Shown here piece after piece: positions 51,299 to 59,922 of a DNA stretch of 64,000 bases (the stretch's first letter is position 1; each line of letters begins with the position of its first letter). Source of the stretch: Bifidobacterium longum subsp. infantis ATCC 15697 = JCM 1222 = DSM 20088 (GTDB lineage Bacteria; Actinomycetota; Actinomycetes; Actinomycetales; Bifidobacteriaceae); NCBI RefSeq assembly GCF_000269965.1, contig NC_017219.1, positions 2,542,001 to 2,606,000 on the forward strand, written 5' to 3'. The translations under genes and the position numbers were made by a program. Under the pieces are notes generated by a model that was not told the origin of the DNA, searched no databases, and saw nothing but the letters and a program-made list of their open reading frames with translations.

Positions 51299-51560
51299 AG
51301 ACTCACCAACCGCACCCCAACAATCAGCTACCGGCCAACACCACCCCTTCCCCGGCGCGGCGATACCCATCGCAAGCTATACTTGGTATCCGCGTCGGAC
51401 CGTGCTTAAGCCCCGGGCTCCATTTTTTGCCGCCGCGAGCGGCCCTTGCGCCGACAGGCGCTTTCGCGGTTCGGCGCTTCTCTTCTTTTAGCTGGCATTC
51501 CTGCACAGCACAACTAAGCAGCCCATCAGCGAGAGACTGGGGCGTGTGTCCATGACCGCC
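51299..51560. other. Gap with orphan promoter-like sequence at HMO locus edge
   Basis: About 260 bases without a gene. TATACT near 51376 on the plus strand is followed by a GC-rich stretch and CCATTTTTTGCCGCCGCG, like a promoter and a leader. The sequence then runs straight into the repeated block that begins CATGACCGCCGATCGCAGG at 51550. No start codon with a good ribosome site follows on the plus strand. Confidence 0.4.
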
Positions 51561-51576
51561 GATCGCAGGAACGAAC

Positions 51577-51624
51577 AGGCCCGTCCGCTATGGACCGCAT
51601 CTTGCGGTTCAGGCGGACGGGCCT
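51577..51624. terminator. Hairpin downstream of first LacS-like gene (copy 1)
   Basis: AGGCCCGTCCGC and GCGGACGGGCCT form a 12-base perfect stem with an inner ACCGCA/TGCGGT stem. It lies 25 bases after the transporter's stop. An identical block of about 80 bases containing it occurs at 53294-53373. It lacks a T run on the minus strand. Confidence 0.65.
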
Positions 51625-51648
51625 TATGGGAGGATTGGGAGCGGGAGA

Positions 51649-53172
51649 TCAGTTCTTGGCCGCCGGCGTCTCCTCGTTGATGGCCTCGACGGCCTCCACG
51701 GTCTGCGCCTCATCGTCGACGATCTCGCCGGAAGCGAGCTTGGCTTCGAGCTCGTCAACGATCTGCGCGTGCATCTTCTCGTCGATCTTGACCTTGAACC
51801 AGAACACGACGAGGCTGAGGATGATGAGAACAAGCGGGATGTAGAAGGCGAAGGTCTTGAACGTGGTGATGTTGGACGCGGTCATGTCGGCTGCCGTGGC
51901 ATGACCGGTCATGCCAGCCGCGAGGGCAACGGCACCGACCACACCGTTGGACATCGCGCCGCCGATCTTGTCGAGCATGGGACGCACCGACAGGGTGACC
52001 GCCTCGTTGCGCTTGCCGTTCTTCAGCTGGCCGTACTCGATGGAGTCGGTCAGCGACAGGATCGCGGTCATCTGGATGAACTGCGCAGGCACATAGAAGA
52101 AGATCAGGGCGACGATGACGACCGGCAGGTTGCTGGAGAACAGGGCGAGCATCGTGTAGCCGATGATCATGGAGACCATGCCGCCGGCGAACAGGTAGCG
52201 ACGGGGAATCCAGCGGTTGAGAATCGGGTACAGCGGCGCCATGATGAATCCGGCGATCAGCGGGATGATACCGGTGACGGAGAAGGCGGCCGGCTCGTCA
52301 AGCACGAACACGAAGAGGTAGTACATCACACCGGTCGTGATGACGTTTGCGATGGCGTACAGCAGGTAGGACAGGGCGACCCACAGCAGCTGGTCGTTCT
52401 GGAACAGGGCCTTGAACGCCTCGAACGGGTTGCCGTTCTTCTGGGCCTTGGCGCGCAGCGCGTTGGTGCTTTCCTTGGTGCCGAAGGCGACGGCCCAGGC
52501 GGTGATCAGGCCGAGGAGCGCGACGATGAAGCCGAAGGAGGTCCATCCGGCCTGGCCCTGGCCCTTGGCGCCGGTGAACGTCCAGGTGAAGTAGCTGACG
52601 ATCGGGATGACGATGACGGTGATGCCGTTGTAGCCGATGGAGCCGGTGAAGGTGCCGAGGGCGGTGTAGGTGGAACGTTCGTGGGAGTCGGAGGACAACG
52701 CCGGGATCATGCCCCAGTAGGAGATGTCACGCAGGGAGTAGAACACGTCAAGCACGATGAACGTGATGACGAACAGCACGATGAACAGCGTGGTGTTCAC
52801 GTTGACCAGTCCGAACATACCAGAGAAGATGAGCATGATCAGCACGGAGGAGACCAGACCGCCGATGAACTGCCACGGGCGGAAACGGCCCCACTTGGTG
52901 GTGGTGTTGTCCACGAGGTTGCCCAGCAACGGATCGATGAAGATCTCGGCGATGCGGATAACAACGATCAGGCCGGTGATGACGGCGATCATCTGGGCGG
53001 CGAGAGCCTTGCTGTAGCTGACGAACAGGCAGCTGGTGACGTACGTGACGAAGTACGTGCTCATTGCGTTGTAGAAGGCGGCCTGCCCCAAGTTGCCGCA
53101 TGCGTAGGCGATGCGCTGGCCGAGCCCGCCCTTCTTGCGGACGTCGCCGACCGCGGTATTTTCGTTGCTCAT
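51649..53172 (-). CDS. GPH-family sugar:cation symporter (LacS-like), copy 1
   Basis: A glycoside-pentoside-hexuronide symporter with about twelve membrane spans and no C-terminal PTS IIA domain. The start MSNENTAVGDVRKKGG at ATG 53172 has AAGGAGGAG upstream; 507 residues. Family features are RIAEIFIDPLLGNLVDNT, KWGRFRPWQFIGG and YGQLKNGKRNEAV. Position beside a GH2 beta-galactosidase suggests lactose or a galactoside. It is the downstream member of a tandem pair, with the conserved tail KMHAQIVDELEAKLASGEIV shared by both. Confidence 0.88.
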   Translation of the reverse strand: MSNENTAVGDVRKKGGLGQRIAYACGNLGQAAFYNAMSTYFVTYVTSCLFVSYSKALAAQMIAVITGLIVVIRIAEIFIDPLLGNLVDNTTTKWGRFRPWQFIGGLVSSVLIMLIFSGMFGLVNVNTTLFIVLFVITFIVLDVFYSLRDISYWGMIPALSSDSHERSTYTALGTFTGSIGYNGITVIVIPIVSYFTWTFTGAKGQGQAGWTSFGFIVALLGLITAWAVAFGTKESTNALRAKAQKNGNPFEAFKALFQNDQLLWVALSYLLYAIANVITTGVMYYLFVFVLDEPAAFSVTGIIPLIAGFIMAPLYPILNRWIPRRYLFAGGMVSMIIGYTMLALFSSNLPVVIVALIFFYVPAQFIQMTAILSLTDSIEYGQLKNGKRNEAVTLSVRPMLDKIGGAMSNGVVGAVALAAGMTGHATAADMTASNITTFKTFAFYIPLVLIILSLVVFWFKVKIDEKMHAQIVDELEAKLASGEIVDDEAQTVEAVEAINEETPAAKN

Positions 53173-53318
53173 TAGTCTCCTCCTTAAGAATCCAGAGCAT
53201 GGAACTATCTCTATTAGATAATCACTTGCCGACAGGTGACACACCGCCGGCTCCGACCTCAAGGCCCGAACCAACATGGGCATGGGCCTGGACATGACCG
53301 CCGATCGCAGGAACGAAC

Positions 53319-53366
53319 AGGCCCGTCCGCTATGGACCGCATCTTGCGGTTCAGGCGGACGGGCCT
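53319..53366. terminator. Hairpin downstream of second LacS-like gene (copy 2)
   Basis: The same AGGCCCGTCCGC/GCGGACGGGCCT hairpin as at 51577-51624, displaced by exactly 1,742 bases. It lies between the two transporter genes and would separate their transcripts. Confidence 0.65.
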
Positions 53367-53390
53367 TATGGGAGGGATGGGAGCGGGAGA

Positions 53391-54923
53391 TCAGTTCTTG
53401 ACTGTCTGCGTCTCATCGCCGACGGCTGCGGCGGCTTCGGCGGCCTCCACGGGCTGCGCCTCATCGTCGACGATCTCGCCGGAAGCGAGCTTGGCTTCGA
53501 GCTCGTCAACGATCTGCGCGTGCATCTTCTCGGTGATCTTGACCTTGGAGACGAACACCACCAGGCTGAGCACGATCAGGATGAGCGGGGCATAGAACGC
53601 GCAGATCTTGAAGACGTGGATATTCGTCGGGGTCATATCGGCGGCGGTTGCGTCACCCGTCATGCCGGCCGCAAGGGCGATGAAGCCGACAATGCCGTTC
53701 GACAGAGCGCCACCGATCTTATCGAGCATCGGGCGGATGGAAAGCGTAACGGCCTCGTTGCGCTTGCCGTTCTTCAGCTGGCCGTACTCGATGGAGTCGG
53801 TCAGGGAGAGGATGACCGTCATCATGATGAGCGTGCCGGGAACGTAGAAGAGCACCAGCGCGATGAAGACCAGGACGATGTTGCTGGAGAACAGGGCGAG
53901 CATCACATAAGCCACGATCATGGAGACCATGCCGCCGATGTACAGGTAGCGGCGCGGAATGTACCTGTTCAGAATCGGGTACAGCGGGGACATGACCAGG
54001 CCCGCGATCATGGCGATGACACCGGTCGCGGAGAAAGCGGCCTGATTGTCAAGGACGAACTTGAACAGGAAGAGAAGCACACCGGTGGTGGTCACGTTCG
54101 CGATGGCGTACAGCAGGTAGGACAGGGCGACCCACAGCAGCTGGTCGTTCTGGAACACGGCCTTGAACGCCTGCAACGGACCACCGTTGTCTTCGGCGTT
54201 GGCGCGAAGGGCGCTTTGGTTTTCCCTGGTGCCGAAGGCGACGGTCCAGGCGGTCATGATGCCGAGCACCGCGACGATGATGCCGAAAGCGGTCCAACCC
54301 GACTGGTGCTCGGCGTTCTCGCCGGTGAACACCCAGCTGAAGTAGGTGACGACCGGAATCACGAGGATGGTGATGGCGTTGCCGCCGATGGAGCCGGTGA
54401 AGGAGCCGAGGGCAGTGTAGGTGGAACGCTCGTGGGAGTCGGAGGACAACGCCGGGATCATGCCCCAGTAGGAGATGTCACGCAGGGAGTAGAACACGTC
54501 AAGCACGATGAACGTGATGACGAACACGACGATGAACAATGTGGAGTTAACGTTCACCAGGCCAAACATGCCGCTGAAAACCACGGCAAGCAGCACGGAG
54601 GAGACCAGTCCGCCGAAGAACTGCCACGGGCGGAAACGGCCCCACTTGGTGTTGGTGTTGTCCACCAGGTTGCCCAGCAGCGGATCGACGAAGATCTCGG
54701 CGATGCGGATGATCACCACGAGGCTGGTGATGACGCCGATCAGCTTGGCCGCAAGCGCCTTGTCAACGCCCGAGAACAGGCAGCTGGTGACGTACACGAT
54801 GAAGTACGTGCTCATCGCGTTGTAGAAGGCGGCCTGACCGAGGTTGCCGAACGCGTAGGCGATGCGCTGGCCTAACCCGCCCTTCCTGCGGACGTCACCG
54901 TCCGCGACATTTTCGTTGCTCAT
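53391..54923 (-). CDS. GPH-family sugar:cation symporter (LacS-like), copy 2
   Basis: Paralogue of the gene at 51649-53172: 510 residues from ATG 54923 (MSNENVADGDVRRKGG), AAGGAGAAG upstream. The two are alike from end to end and identical at DNA level over about 95 bases around GMIPALSSDSHERSTYTALG. The C-terminus differs (AAEAAAAVGDETQTVKN against AVEAINEETPAAKN). Substrates probably overlap but may differ, for example lactose against a longer galactoside. It is divergent from the lacZ gene with an IS element between. Confidence 0.88.
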   Translation of the reverse strand: MSNENVADGDVRRKGGLGQRIAYAFGNLGQAAFYNAMSTYFIVYVTSCLFSGVDKALAAKLIGVITSLVVIIRIAEIFVDPLLGNLVDNTNTKWGRFRPWQFFGGLVSSVLLAVVFSGMFGLVNVNSTLFIVVFVITFIVLDVFYSLRDISYWGMIPALSSDSHERSTYTALGSFTGSIGGNAITILVIPVVTYFSWVFTGENAEHQSGWTAFGIIVAVLGIMTAWTVAFGTRENQSALRANAEDNGGPLQAFKAVFQNDQLLWVALSYLLYAIANVTTTGVLLFLFKFVLDNQAAFSATGVIAMIAGLVMSPLYPILNRYIPRRYLYIGGMVSMIVAYVMLALFSSNIVLVFIALVLFYVPGTLIMMTVILSLTDSIEYGQLKNGKRNEAVTLSIRPMLDKIGGALSNGIVGFIALAAGMTGDATAADMTPTNIHVFKICAFYAPLILIVLSLVVFVSKVKITEKMHAQIVDELEAKLASGEIVDDEAQPVEAAEAAAAVGDETQTVKN

Positions 54924-54997
54924 TAATCTTCTCCTTAAGAACCCAGAGCATGGAATCACTCATTGATTTTGTAAAGTAAGCATACAAGTTTTATCAC

Positions 54998-56430
54998 GGG
55001 GGTGCGGATGTTTTTTTGGACGGTCAGGCGGCCAGTCCAAGACTTCTGCGGTATTGCACGGGGCTCATCCAGTCCAGTGACTTCTTGATCCTGGTTTCAT
55101 TGTAGTGGGTCAGGTAGGCGGCCAGGCGTTCGCGGAACTCCTCGTAGCCCACGCCCCTCCAGTCCCGCCCGTAGAATAACTCGTTCTTGAGCCTGCCGAA
55201 GAACCCCTCGGCGGCCGCGTTGTCCGGGCTGCATCCCTTGGCGCTCATCGACCGGATCAGCCCGTGCTCCTCGCAGATGCGGATCCATTCGTCCCACCGG
55301 TAGTGGCAGCCGCGGTCGGAATGGATGATTGGATGTTCCCCGTCCCTGAGCGTGGCGACCGCGTCAAGGAGCATCCGGTTCGCCATGTCGGCGTTCGGGG
55401 AGCGCGACAAGGTCCAGGAGACCACCATCCCGTCGAAGCAGTCGACCACCGGGGAAAGCCAGCACTTGTACCCGTCCATGGTGAACTGGGTGACGTCCGT
55501 GACCCACAGCATGTTCGGCGCGTCGGCGTGGAAGTCCCGCTCCACGAGGTTCGCCGGGGCCTCGCCGATCTCGCCGGCGTAGGAGCTCCACCGCTTCGGC
55601 CGCTTCAGGTACACGGGCCGCATGGCCCCCTCGCGCATGATCCGCCTGACGACCTTCTCCGAGACGACGATCGGGTCGGACTCGTCAAGGCGCAGCATGC
55701 GGTGGATGGTCCGGTATCCCCATGCGCGCCCACCCTGCTCGAACAGGCCGGCGACGCGGGCCCGCAGCACGGCGTACCTGTCGCCCGCGGCGATCGCGCC
55801 GCGCTCGTAATAGTAGGTGCTGCGTTTCAGCCCCACGGCCTTCAGACAGGCCGCCAGGCCGAATTCACCCCTGATCGCGTCGACGACCCGCGTCCTCTCC
55901 CTGTTCGTCAGCATGGACGGGTCGAGGCGCGGGTCGTCGGCTTTTAAAACATCGATCGTCTCCCGCATCACCGCGTTCTCCAGCCGCAGGACCTCCACCT
56001 GCCGGCGCAGCTCCTCCACGTCATCGCCGGCCGCGGGCATCGGTTCGGCCGGCATCGGCGCGTTTCTCCTGTCCATCAGTCCCAGTATCCCCTCGCTCCG
56101 GTAGCGGCGCATCCACTGGTACACGCTCGTCGGCGTGCAACCCGCGTCGCGCGCCACGCGGGCGAGGGGCTCGCCCTCGAGCGCGCGTCTGGCCGCATTC
56201 GTCTTGCATTCCAGCGTATACGAACGCCTGCACGCGCCCGTGTAACGCGGGTCCTCGCGAACCCATTTCACCAGCGCGCCCTCGGACGGGTAACCAAGCT
56301 CGGCAATGACCTTCCTGATGGTCATGCCCTCCGTGAAATACAGGTCAACGGCCCTGCGCCGATCCTCCATCGAAAACATGCGGACTCCAATCCGGACGCC
56401 CAAGCGTCCAACTTTCCGTCCGCATCCCCC
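54998..56430 (-). mobile_element. IS3-family (IS150-like) insertion sequence
   Basis: One transposase gene lies between imperfect ends. The left end reads GGGGGTGCGGATGTTTTTTT then GGACG (54998-55022), and the complement of the right end GGGGGATGCGGACGGAAAGT then TGGACG (56405-56430). If the element uses TG...CA ends it spans 55003-56423, 1,421 bases. I could not find a convincing short target duplication. It sits between the divergent sugar transporter and lacZ, within the upstream region of both. Confidence 0.75.
55024..56379 (-). CDS. IS3-family transposase, single reading frame
   Basis: 451 residues from ATG 56379 (MFSMEDRRRAVDLY), GGAGT upstream. Two helix-turn-helix segments occupy about residues 1-110, and a leucine-rich coiled coil VEELRRQVEVLRLENAVMRE lies near 125. 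The DDE integrase core follows: Asp in LWVTDVTQF, Asp in IIHSDRGCHY and Glu in AAAEGFFGRLKNE. Most IS3 elements split this into two overlapping frames joined by frameshifting; here it is one intact frame. All three acidic residues are present, so it may be active. Confidence 0.9.
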   Translation of the reverse strand: MFSMEDRRRAVDLYFTEGMTIRKVIAELGYPSEGALVKWVREDPRYTGACRRSYTLECKTNAARRALEGEPLARVARDAGCTPTSVYQWMRRYRSEGILGLMDRRNAPMPAEPMPAAGDDVEELRRQVEVLRLENAVMRETIDVLKADDPRLDPSMLTNRERTRVVDAIRGEFGLAACLKAVGLKRSTYYYERGAIAAGDRYAVLRARVAGLFEQGGRAWGYRTIHRMLRLDESDPIVVSEKVVRRIMREGAMRPVYLKRPKRWSSYAGEIGEAPANLVERDFHADAPNMLWVTDVTQFTMDGYKCWLSPVVDCFDGMVVSWTLSRSPNADMANRMLLDAVATLRDGEHPIIHSDRGCHYRWDEWIRICEEHGLIRSMSAKGCSPDNAAAEGFFGRLKNELFYGRDWRGVGYEEFRERLAAYLTHYNETRIKKSLDWMSPVQYRRSLGLAA

Positions 56431-56584
56431 ACCGAAAGTAAAAAACATTAGTAAACGGAGATAAACAGCGTGTCGCAAGGATGGGATAACATGAGCTGAA
56501 CCGAGACATTGCATGGACGCGGCGCAGCGTCGACGGCAAGCAGTGCCAATGATTTGGAAGCGGTAAACGTGATTTGCGTTTTAT

Positions 56585-56599
56585 ATAAACACTGTTTAT
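56585..56599. promoter_or_regulatory. Palindromic operator candidate upstream of lacZ
   Basis: ATAAACACTGTTTAT is a perfect palindrome around a central C, 75 bases before the beta-galactosidase start, overlapping TATAAA/TTTATC -10-like words. A half site GATAAACAG lies near 56459-56468 and GGTAAACG near 56561. It fits a LacI- or ROK-type repressor site, but the regulator is not in the window. Confidence 0.45.
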
Positions 56600-56674
56600 C
56601 CTTTTCGGTAAAGGAGGCCCCGGCCTCTTCCATAATATCATTCACAACGAGGTAATGACAGAAAGCAGGAGAAC

Positions 56675-59600
56675 ATGACAGACGTCACACATGTCGATCG
56701 CGCATCGCAGGCTTGGCTGACCGACCCGACGGTGTTCGAGGTGAACCGGACTCCGGCCCATTCCAGCCACAAGTGGTACGCCCGTGACCCCCAGAGCGGA
56801 CAATGGTCCGATCTCAAGCAGAGCCTTGACGGCGAGTGGCGGGTCGAAGTCGTTCAGGCCGCCGACATCAACCTCGAAGAGGAACCCGCGACGGCCGAGT
56901 CGTTCGACGACTCCTCGTTCGAGCGTATCCAGGTTCCGGGCCACCTGCAGACGGCCGGTCTGATGAACCACAAGTACGTGAACGTCCAGTATCCGTGGGA
57001 CGGCCACGAGAACCCGTTGGAACCGAACATCCCGGAAAACAATCACGTCGCGCTCTACCGCAGGAAGTTCACCGTCTCCGCCCCCGTGGCAAACGCCAAG
57101 CAGGCCGGCGGATCGGTGTCGATCGTGTTCCACGGCATGGCCACGGCGATCTACGTGTGGGTCAACGGCGCGTTCGTCGGCTATGGCGAGGATGGCTTCA
57201 CGCCCAACGAGTTCGACATCACCGGGCTGCTGCACGATGGGGAGAACGTCGTGGCCGTCGCCTGCTACGAATACTCCAGCGCCTCCTGGCTTGAGGATCA
57301 GGACTTCTGGCGCCTGCACGGCCTGTTCCGCTCCGTCGAACTCGCCGCCCGCCCGCACGTGCACATCGAGAACACGCAGATCGAAGCCGATTGGGATCCC
57401 GAGGCCGGCACCGCCTCCCTCGATGCCGCGCTGACCGTGCTCAACGCGACCGACGCGGCCACGGTCCGCGCGACCCTGAAGGACGCCGACGGCAACACGG
57501 TGTGGCAGACGACGGGCGACGCGGAGGCGCAGACCGCGCTCTCCAGCGGACCGCTGCAGGGCATCGAACCATGGAGCGCCGAAAGCCCGACGCTGTACGA
57601 GCTTGACGTCGACGTCATCGACCAGGCGGGCGACGTCATCGAATGCACGTCCCAGAAGGTCGGTTTCCGCCGCTTCCGCATCGAGGACGGCATCCTGACC
57701 ATCAACGGCAAGCGCATCGTGTTCAAGGGCGCCGACCGCCACGAGTTCGACGCCGAACGCGGCCGCGCCATCACCGAGCAGGACATGATCGATGACGTGG
57801 TCTTCTGCAAGCGCCACAACATCAACTCCATCCGAACCTCGCACTACCCGAACCAGGAACGCTGGTACGAACTGTGCGACGAGTACGGCATCTACCTGAT
57901 CGACGAGACCAACCTCGAAGCCCACGGCAGCTGGTCCCTGCCCGGAGACGTCCTCACCGAGGACACCATCGTGCCGGGCAGCAAGCGCGAATGGGAAGGC
58001 GCCTGCGTCGACCGCGTCAACAGCATGATGCGTCGTGACTACAACCACCCGAGCGTGCTGATCTGGTCGCTGGGCAACGAATCCTACGTGGGCGACGTGT
58101 TCCGCGCCATGTACAAGCACGTGCACGACATCGACCCGAACCGTCCGGTGCATTACGAGGGCGTGACCCACAACCGTGACTACGATGACGTCACCGACAT
58201 CGAGACCCGCATGTACTCGCATGCCGACGAAATCGAGAAGTACCTGAAGGACGACCCGAAGAAGCCGTACCTCTCCTGCGAATACATGCACGCCATGGGC
58301 AACTCCGTGGGCAACATGGACGAATACACGGCGCTCGAACGCTACCCGAAGTATCAGGGCGGCTTCATCTGGGACTTCATCGACCAGGCCATCTACGCCA
58401 CCCAGCCCGACGGCACCAGGAGCCTGCGCTACGGCGGAGACTTCGGCGACCGTCCGTCCGACTACGAGTTCTCCGGCGACGGCCTGCTGTTCGCCGACCG
58501 CAAGCCTTCCCCCAAGGCCCAGGAAGTCAAGCAGCTGTACTCGAACGTCCACATCGACGTGACGAAGGATTCGGTGTCCGTCAAGAACGACAACCTGTTC
58601 ACCGCCACCGGCGACTACGTGTTCGTCCTGAGCGTTCTCGCCGACGGCAAGCCGGTCTGGCAGTCCACCCGGCGTTTCGACGTGCCCGCCGGTGAGACCC
58701 GCACGTTCGATGTCGCATGGCCGGTGGCGGCGTACCGCGCCGACGCCCGCGAACTGGTGCTGCAGGTTTCGCAGCGTCTCGCCAAGGCGACCGATTGGGC
58801 CGAGAGCGGCTACGAGCTCGCCTTCGGACAGGCGGTGGTGCCCGCGGACGCCACCGCGACGCCCGACACGAAGCCGGCCGATGGGACCATCACCGTGGGC
58901 CGTTGGAACGCCGGCGTGCGAGGCGCCGGACGCGAGGTCCTGCTGTCGCGCACCCAGGGCGGCATGGTCTCCTACACCTTCGCCGGCAACGAGTTCGTGC
59001 TGCGCCGTCCCGCAATCACCACCTTCCGTCCGCTGACCGACAACGATCGCGGCGCTGGTCATGGCTTCGAGCGCGTCCAGTGGCTGGGCGCCGGCCGCTA
59101 CGCCCGCTGCGTGGACAACGTGCTCGAGCAGATCGACGACAGCACGCTCAAGGGCACGTACACGTATGAGCTCGCCACCGCGCAGCGCACCAAGGTGACC
59201 GTCTCCTACACGGCCCACACCGATGGCCGCGTGAACCTGCACGTCGAATACCCCGGAGAGCAGGGCGACCTGCCCACCATCCCGGCGTTCGGCATCGAAT
59301 GGACGCTGCCTGTGCAGTACACGAACCTGAGGTTCTTCGGCACCGGCCCGGAGGAGACGTACCTGGACCGCAAACACGCCAAGCTCGGCGTGTGGAACAC
59401 CAACGCCTTCGCCGATCATGCGCCGTACCTCATGCCGCAGGAGACGGGCAACCATGAGGATGTGCGTTGGGCCGAGATTACCGACGATCACGGCCACGGC
59501 ATGCGCGTCAGCCGCGCCGATGGCGCCGCGCCGTTCGCGGTAAGCCTGTTGCCGTACTCCAGCTTCATGCTTGAGGAGGCCCAGCACCAGGACGAGCTGC

Positions 59601-59746
59601 CGAAGCCGAAGCACATGTTCCTGCGCGTCCTTGCCGCACAGATGGGCGTCGGCGGCGATGATTCCTGGATGTCGCCGGTGCACCCCCAGTACCATATCCC
59701 GGCGGACAAGCCGATCAGCCTCGACGTCGATCTCGAGCTGATCTGA
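56675..59746 (+). CDS. lacZ: Beta-galactosidase, glycoside hydrolase family 2
   Basis: A cytoplasmic LacZ-type enzyme of 1,023 residues, splitting lactose and beta-galactosides such as type-2 milk oligosaccharide cores. It has the sugar-binding jelly roll, Ig-like domain, TIM barrel and C-terminal beta domain. The acid/base glutamate is Glu469 in WSLGNESYVG and the nucleophile Glu536 in LSCEYMHAMGNS. No signal peptide is present. The ATG has AGCAGGAGAAC upstream. A very long perfect hairpin follows the gene. The transporters on the far side of the IS likely feed it. Confidence 0.95.
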   Translation: MTDVTHVDRASQAWLTDPTVFEVNRTPAHSSHKWYARDPQSGQWSDLKQSLDGEWRVEVVQAADINLEEEPATAESFDDSSFERIQVPGHLQTAGLMNHKYVNVQYPWDGHENPLEPNIPENNHVALYRRKFTVSAPVANAKQAGGSVSIVFHGMATAIYVWVNGAFVGYGEDGFTPNEFDITGLLHDGENVVAVACYEYSSASWLEDQDFWRLHGLFRSVELAARPHVHIENTQIEADWDPEAGTASLDAALTVLNATDAATVRATLKDADGNTVWQTTGDAEAQTALSSGPLQGIEPWSAESPTLYELDVDVIDQAGDVIECTSQKVGFRRFRIEDGILTINGKRIVFKGADRHEFDAERGRAITEQDMIDDVVFCKRHNINSIRTSHYPNQERWYELCDEYGIYLIDETNLEAHGSWSLPGDVLTEDTIVPGSKREWEGACVDRVNSMMRRDYNHPSVLIWSLGNESYVGDVFRAMYKHVHDIDPNRPVHYEGVTHNRDYDDVTDIETRMYSHADEIEKYLKDDPKKPYLSCEYMHAMGNSVGNMDEYTALERYPKYQGGFIWDFIDQAIYATQPDGTRSLRYGGDFGDRPSDYEFSGDGLLFADRKPSPKAQEVKQLYSNVHIDVTKDSVSVKNDNLFTATGDYVFVLSVLADGKPVWQSTRRFDVPAGETRTFDVAWPVAAYRADARELVLQVSQRLAKATDWAESGYELAFGQAVVPADATATPDTKPADGTITVGRWNAGVRGAGREVLLSRTQGGMVSYTFAGNEFVLRRPAITTFRPLTDNDRGAGHGFERVQWLGAGRYARCVDNVLEQIDDSTLKGTYTYELATAQRTKVTVSYTAHTDGRVNLHVEYPGEQGDLPTIPAFGIEWTLPVQYTNLRFFGTGPEETYLDRKHAKLGVWNTNAFADHAPYLMPQETGNHEDVRWAEITDDHGHGMRVSRADGAAPFAVSLLPYSSFMLEEAQHQDELPKPKHMFLRVLAAQMGVGGDDSWMSPVHPQYHIPADKPISLDVDLELI

Positions 59747-59767
59747 TCAGAATTGATCCGATAGTCC

Positions 59768-59830
59768 ACCGCGCAAACGATGTGGCCCCCACCTCCTCAC
59801 AGGAGGTGGGGGCCACATCGTTTGCGCGGT
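59768..59830. terminator. Perfect 30-bp palindromic hairpin between lacZ and GH95 gene
   Basis: Arms 59768-59797 and 59801-59830 are exact complements around CAC. The gap lies between converging genes, 22 bases past the lacZ stop. It should act as a terminator in both directions. Sixty paired bases with no mismatch is unusually long for a terminator. Confidence 0.8.
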
Positions 59831-59922
59831 CCTCGTCAGTCCAGCGGATGCGCCGCGGGGACGAAGCCGTCTTGGACGGCCACCTTGGTCAGCTCATCCG
59901 TGCCGATATGGTTTTGGATGAT

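Noticed and set aside
51769..54875. Long antisense frames over both LacS-like genes (468 and 451 codons)
   Set aside because: They mirror the duplicated transporter genes and are rich in His, Asp and Glu from complementing hydrophobic codons.
56642..59695. A 1,017-codon open frame antisense to lacZ
   Set aside because: High GC third positions of lacZ leave the opposite strand free of stops. The product is a valine/glycine/histidine-rich shadow with no domain.
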